NCBI RefSeq assembly: GCF_003977595.1
Contig: NZ_RYYR01000006.1
Location: 1-64,000, forward strand
DNA: 64,000 nucleotides
Source of the DNA: Lysinibacillus antri
GTDB taxonomy: Bacteria; Bacillota; Bacilli; Bacillales_A; Planococcaceae
Direction of reading: 5' to 3'
The notes beneath the pieces are model-generated. The model ran no database searches and was not told the origin of the DNA. It was given only the letters and a program-made list of their open reading frames with translations. The stretch's first letter is position 1; every line of letters begins with the position of its first letter. Below are positions 60,732-64,000 of this stretch, one piece after another. A program made the position numbers and the translations under genes.

Positions 60732-62438
60732 TTAATGTGTATTCACAATGCGAACATTCTCTAACACAGTGTATACATCCGCTTCACTAGTTGGCAATTC
60801 AGAAACCAGACGATGCCAGCCAGGATCTGTAGAAGGGGTATTAGAGAGTGTGATAGGCATTAAATTAAGATATTTAATAGTTCCATCAATTTTATACTGA
60901 TATGCGCGGTCCCCATTTGGCGCAGTTCGTACACTTACGAGGTCGCGTGTTGTAATACCGAGTTGATACTTTTTATAATCTTGACTTCCAAGTGCAGAAT
61001 CAATTCGATACATATGACCAGCCGTTTTCGCTCCCCAATATGGATCGGATGCATAGCGCACATTCATACCATTGATTTTCCCGCCAAGTGCCACACCGTT
61101 ATAACGGAAATCAGACATTTTAGCTGGGTTTAAATAATACGTATTTAATCGATTCGCTAAATCTGCAATATTGACATCAAGTTTTAAAAAATACTTTGCT
61201 GCAGTCTTATTTACCGTAGTAGAGCATGTAGCATTGTTGTCTGTTACATTTAAACCGAACAGATTGTTATAGTTTTGTGCGTGACAACTCATTCCATAAT
61301 CGCTTTCATGAATTGCAAGTGAAAGGATCAATAATGCATTTAATCGTTGTTCTTTTTCAACGGTTTTTAATTTACTTCCAAGTCCAATTAATCGACTTTT
61401 TGTGGAGGCATTTGCGTATTTAGCTAGACCTGTATTTTGTCTATCTGCAAGTATATCTACAATATATTGGTCAAGCTGTTCAGCAGTATAACTTGTTGGT
61501 ACTCGGGGTGAGAGATATTGGAAGTAAGAATAACTTTCCCCTACATGTTTCCCATTTGCATCATAAAAATTAACGCTATCTGTGCTCGTATATTTTGCAC
61601 CTTCTACTAGAAACGCTGGTTTTTCTCCAATTAAATAGGACCCATCGTAGCTTTGTTTCGTATGACGATAGACTCTGTGATATAAACCGGTACGGTCTGC
61701 ATAATAGTAAGATACCCCTTTAGCTACGGCAGTTGGAATCAATGTTACATCGGATGGTTTCACATACATTGTTTGTCCCGCAACTTCTACAGTGACATAC
61801 TGTTCAGTTGCATCGAGATATTTCAATTCAGTATCCGTTGCTATTCCGCCATACTCATAACGGGTTGTAAAAGTTGGTTGCTTATAATAAACAGTTAACC
61901 CTTTCGTTATAGCGTAGCCATCTGGAATTTTCACATATGTATTCCCCAACATAATTGCTTCATTTGCTTTTAAATTAGCATTGGCTGTGTTGAAAGTATC
62001 ATACCTGTCCACCTCTGAATATGTACCATCTGTTTGTAATTGAACGACAGAATAACGAGCTTGCTCTACTGTAAAGGGTTTAGTAATTGGTTGATTTAAC
62101 TTTTTTGTAAGTGTGCCAACCTTGCCTAAAATGTTATTTGTAATATGTAATGTATAGCTTTTCCCCTGTTCGTAGCCTTCTTTCGGAGGATGAACTATTA
62201 CAGAGTTATCTATTACTGTATACGTGATGTTTTGTTTTACGTTTTGGCTATTGGTAATGTAAATATTATTTACTACACTCGATTCGACAACAGGATAGTT
62301 AAATGTAATTTTCCACTCTTTATTTGTAGGCACGTTTTCCGCTTTATCGGATAGAGTTGCACCTTCTACAATTGATGGAATGGTTAATAATAGAATGATC
62401 ACGAGTAGATTTGTTATGTGCTGTTTTACTTTATACAT
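60732..62438 (-). CDS. secreted endo-beta-N-acetylglucosaminidase (autolysin) with Big_5 Ig-like domain
   Basis: A 568-residue exported hydrolase. The signal peptide is residues 1-26. A Big_5/SbsA Ig-like domain (about 36-122, NKEWKITFNYPVVESSV) resembles that of the protein at 27835. A middle region (130-315) contains strand repeats like those in Bacillus LytD-type proteins. The glucosaminidase domain (about 360-490) has catalytic Glu378 in LAIHESDYG, NLFGLN and YASDPYWGAKTAGHMYRID. The C-terminus looks like an SH3-type segment (TTRDLVSVRTAPNGD). It cleaves the GlcNAc-MurNAc backbone. Cell-wall turnover is the likely role. Confidence 0.9.
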   Translation of the reverse strand: MYKVKQHITNLLVIILLLTIPSIVEGATLSDKAENVPTNKEWKITFNYPVVESSVVNNIYITNSQNVKQNITYTVIDNSVIVHPPKEGYEQGKSYTLHITNNILGKVGTLTKKLNQPITKPFTVEQARYSVVQLQTDGTYSEVDRYDTFNTANANLKANEAIMLGNTYVKIPDGYAITKGLTVYYKQPTFTTRYEYGGIATDTELKYLDATEQYVTVEVAGQTMYVKPSDVTLIPTAVAKGVSYYYADRTGLYHRVYRHTKQSYDGSYLIGEKPAFLVEGAKYTSTDSVNFYDANGKHVGESYSYFQYLSPRVPTSYTAEQLDQYIVDILADRQNTGLAKYANASTKSRLIGLGSKLKTVEKEQRLNALLILSLAIHESDYGMSCHAQNYNNLFGLNVTDNNATCSTTVNKTAAKYFLKLDVNIADLANRLNTYYLNPAKMSDFRYNGVALGGKINGMNVRYASDPYWGAKTAGHMYRIDSALGSQDYKKYQLGITTRDLVSVRTAPNGDRAYQYKIDGTIKYLNLMPITLSNTPSTDPGWHRLVSELPTSEADVYTVLENVRIVNTH

Positions 62439-62862
62439 AATGTTAAATTCTCCCTTCCTCCTATCATCATAACATCATACAAAAATGTTAAACTAGTAAA
62501 CTTTATTATAAATAGTAATAAAGGGATATTTTTACTATGGATTTTATATAAATAAAATCTATTAAACTGTAAATTTAATTTAAAAATTTACAGATATTTC
62601 AACTTCACAGGTTTATTCATGCCTATTTTCCAATTCCCCAAAATAATTGGATTATCATTTCCTCCAGAAAATATTCCCTATTACAGATTTATTGCGATTT
62701 TAACAAGAATTTAGGTTTAAAGAACTGCATCAAATTAAGGTTTTTTATCTGAATGAACTACGAGGTAATACTTTTGTAACATTTTAACCAATATTTACGG
62801 GGTTAAAATTGATAGAAAAGTATTTTACTATAAGGGTACAACAAACAGGAAGGATTGATTAG
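62439..62862. other. divergent promoter region
   Basis: About 425 AT-rich bases between the divergent glucosaminidase and LysM-CAP genes. I saw no ORF with a ribosome binding site, no known RNA and no strong palindrome. Confidence 0.4.
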
Positions 62863-63471
62863 ATGTTTAAACACTTGAAAAAAGGCGCGATCGCAACGAT
62901 TCTAGGAGCATCTTTATTAATACCGGCAACTGCATTAGCAGCTAATTCATATACAGTAGTATCAGGAGATACACTTTGGAAAATCGCAGTAAAAACACAA
63001 ACTGGAGTTCAAGAATTAATTGAAGTAAACCCTCAATTAGCAAATCCAAATTTAATTTATCCAGGACAAAAAATAAATGTCCCTGAACAAGAAGGACAAG
63101 CCGTTGAACAAGAAGTTGTTCGCCTAGTAAATGTGGAAAGAGCGAAAGCAGGTCTACCAGCATTAAAATCAGACTGGGAAGTAGCGCGTGTGGCAGAAGC
63201 TAAATCTCAAGATATGGTTGATAAAAATTACTTCAGTCATACTAGTCCAACTTACGGATCACCATTTACAATGTTAAAAAACTATGGCATTAACTATCGT
63301 TCAGCGGGTGAAAATATTGCGCAAGGTCAAAAAAGTGCGGCACAAGTTATGGATGCATGGATGAATAGTTCAGGCCATAGAGCAAATATTTTAAACAAAA
63401 ACTTCACTCATATCGGTGTAGGTTATGTAGCAGATGGTCATTACTGGACACAAATGTTTATTCAAAAATAA
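62863..63471 (+). CDS. secreted LysM-CAP (SCP/PR1-like, YkwD-type) protein
   Basis: A 202-residue exported protein. The signal peptide ends at ALA-A (27). One LysM domain (29-74) anchors it to peptidoglycan. The CAP domain (about 82-200) keeps the cavity residues His126 in YFSHTSP, Glu150 in AGENIAQG and His172 in SGHRANIL. Bacterial CAP proteins such as YkwD have unknown function, with spore or wall roles proposed for some. GGAAGG precedes the ATG. A terminator follows. Confidence 0.92.
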   Translation: MFKHLKKGAIATILGASLLIPATALAANSYTVVSGDTLWKIAVKTQTGVQELIEVNPQLANPNLIYPGQKINVPEQEGQAVEQEVVRLVNVERAKAGLPALKSDWEVARVAEAKSQDMVDKNYFSHTSPTYGSPFTMLKNYGINYRSAGENIAQGQKSAAQVMDAWMNSSGHRANILNKNFTHIGVGYVADGHYWTQMFIQK

Positions 63472-63479
63472 AATACCTT

Positions 63480-63515
63480 CAAAGTCGGGAACTATACGTT
63501 CTCGGCTTTTTTTGG
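63480..63515 (+). terminator. terminator of the LysM-CAP gene
   Basis: AAGTCGGGAAC pairs with GTTCTCGGCTT (G-U allowed), followed by TTTTT. A second hairpin, AAAAAG...CTCA/TGAG...CTTTTT (63519-63554), lies directly after it. Confidence 0.82.
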
Positions 63516-63581
63516 ATAAAAAGAAGATGCCTCATTTCTGAGACACCTTTTTATGAAGTTATGAAGTATGAATCTTGAACA

Positions 63582-63696
63582 GTGTCTAGCTACAGGCGCT
63601 AGCTCCTCGGAAACTTCAACTTCCTCCTACGCATGCAAGCATGCTTGTCGGAAGTTTCCAGTTTCTTTCGGAGCTGGGCGAGCGCCTTTCGCTTTT
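63582..63696. repeat. Bacillaceae-type long imperfect palindromic repeat
   Basis: It begins GTGTCTAGCTACAGGCGC and ends GGCGAGCGCCTTTCGCTTT. GGCGCTAGCTCC (63595-63606) pairs with GGAGCT-GAGCGCC (63670-63686), GGAAACTTC with GAAGTTTCC, and GCATGC forms the tip. The two ends match, from memory, a repeat found many times in Bacillus and related genomes. It lies directly downstream of the RND transporter gene. Confidence 0.65.
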
Positions 63697-63700
63697 CTAA

Positions 63701-64000
63701 TTAGTCTTCACGAACATCTTTACGATTTTTCTTTAACATTTTAGAAAGGATTTCGTAAACGATTGGTACGACGATTAAAGTTAATAGCGTCGAACTTAAT
63801 AAACCACCGATTACTGTAATTGCAAGGTCAGCGGACATAAGACCTCCGCCACCACCAACACCAAGAGCCATTGGTAACATTGCCCCAATTGTTGCAATCG
63901 CCGTCATTAAGATAGGACGTAAACGTGTAGCCCCTGCTTCTAAAATTGCTTCACGCATTGATAATCCATCATGTTCCATATGAATAACTCGGTCTACTAG
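63701..64000 (-). CDS. RND-family efflux transporter, C-terminal part (cut by the window edge)
   Basis: The frame is open to the end of the window; only about 100 C-terminal residues are present. LVDRVIHMEHDGLSMREAILEAGATRLRPILMTAIATIGAMLPMALG is the conserved TM10-TM11 region of AcrB/HAE1-type resistance-nodulation-division permeases, followed by VVPIVYEILSKM and a basic tail. In Firmicutes such proteins include SwrC/YerP (surfactin and drug efflux). The true start lies outside the window. The in-frame ATG at 63979 is internal. Confidence 0.9.
   Translation of the reverse strand, partial: LVDRVIHMEHDGLSMREAILEAGATRLRPILMTAIATIGAMLPMALGVGGGGGLMSADLAITVIGGLLSSTLLTLIVVPIVYEILSKMLKKNRKDVRED

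Overview
The window comes from a low-GC, endospore-forming Firmicute, most likely of the Lysinibacillus/Solibacillus/Viridibacillus (Planococcaceae) type. The evidence is AT-rich DNA with AGGAGG-type ribosome binding sites, hairpin-plus-U terminators, and spore genes: splA-splB, an sspH-like SASP, a SleL-type cortex hydrolase, and an ENP1-type LysM-M14 endopeptidase close to the enzyme known from Lysinibacillus sphaericus. It looks chromosomal. I saw no rRNA, tRNA, CRISPR array, prophage or intact transposon.

Layout. 0-5.8 kb: secreted subtilase, then a sensor kinase/response regulator/beta-lactamase-fold hydrolase group and a small membrane protein. 6-13 kb: accessory genes, namely a RecG-C-terminal-like ATPase with a ten-copy heptad repeat, a radical SAM/SPASM protein, lipoproteins, a bacterial staygreen homologue, DUF4230 and an atypical Ohr/OsmC protein, plus a solitary two-hairpin element resembling an IS200/IS605 right end. 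13-20.6 kb: an MCP, a TetR gene with its membrane partner and operators, a LuxR regulator divergent from a nitrilase-superfamily amidase, and an RlmI-like rRNA methyltransferase. 20.7-23.5 kb and 42.7-45.6 kb hold two paralogous copies of one module: a CPBP membrane protease divergent from a DesK/NarL-type two-component pair, with a similar GTCAT-containing motif in both divergent promoters. 23.5-32 kb: a MarR-controlled oxidoreductase, MBL hydrolase, DHH phosphoesterase, panE, a PrcB/Ig-like secreted protein and mqo. 32.1-33.4 kb: preQ1-I riboswitch, queF and a queuosine-precursor-type transporter.

33.5-39.8 kb is the part I find hardest to match to known systems. An ATP-grasp ligase is followed by two paralogous proteins of more than 600 residues that share a conserved Cys...His...Asn pattern, and a GNAT-like gene is divergent to them. 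40-54 kb is rich in signalling: an ECF S component, HD-GYP, the second CPBP/two-component module, a Cache MCP, a pseudokinase facing an intact DegS/NreB-type kinase-regulator pair, and a GAF-EAL phosphodiesterase overlapping a HemAT-like globin-coupled transducer. 54-64 kb is a spore and cell-wall block (SASP, splAB, ENP1, SleL, PgeF, glucosaminidase, LysM-CAP), ending in a Bacillaceae-type palindromic repeat and the 3' end of an RND transporter gene.

Taken together, the window holds four two-component systems, three chemoreceptors, and c-di-GMP enzymes of the HD-GYP and EAL types. Functions are inferred from motifs read by eye; no database search was run.
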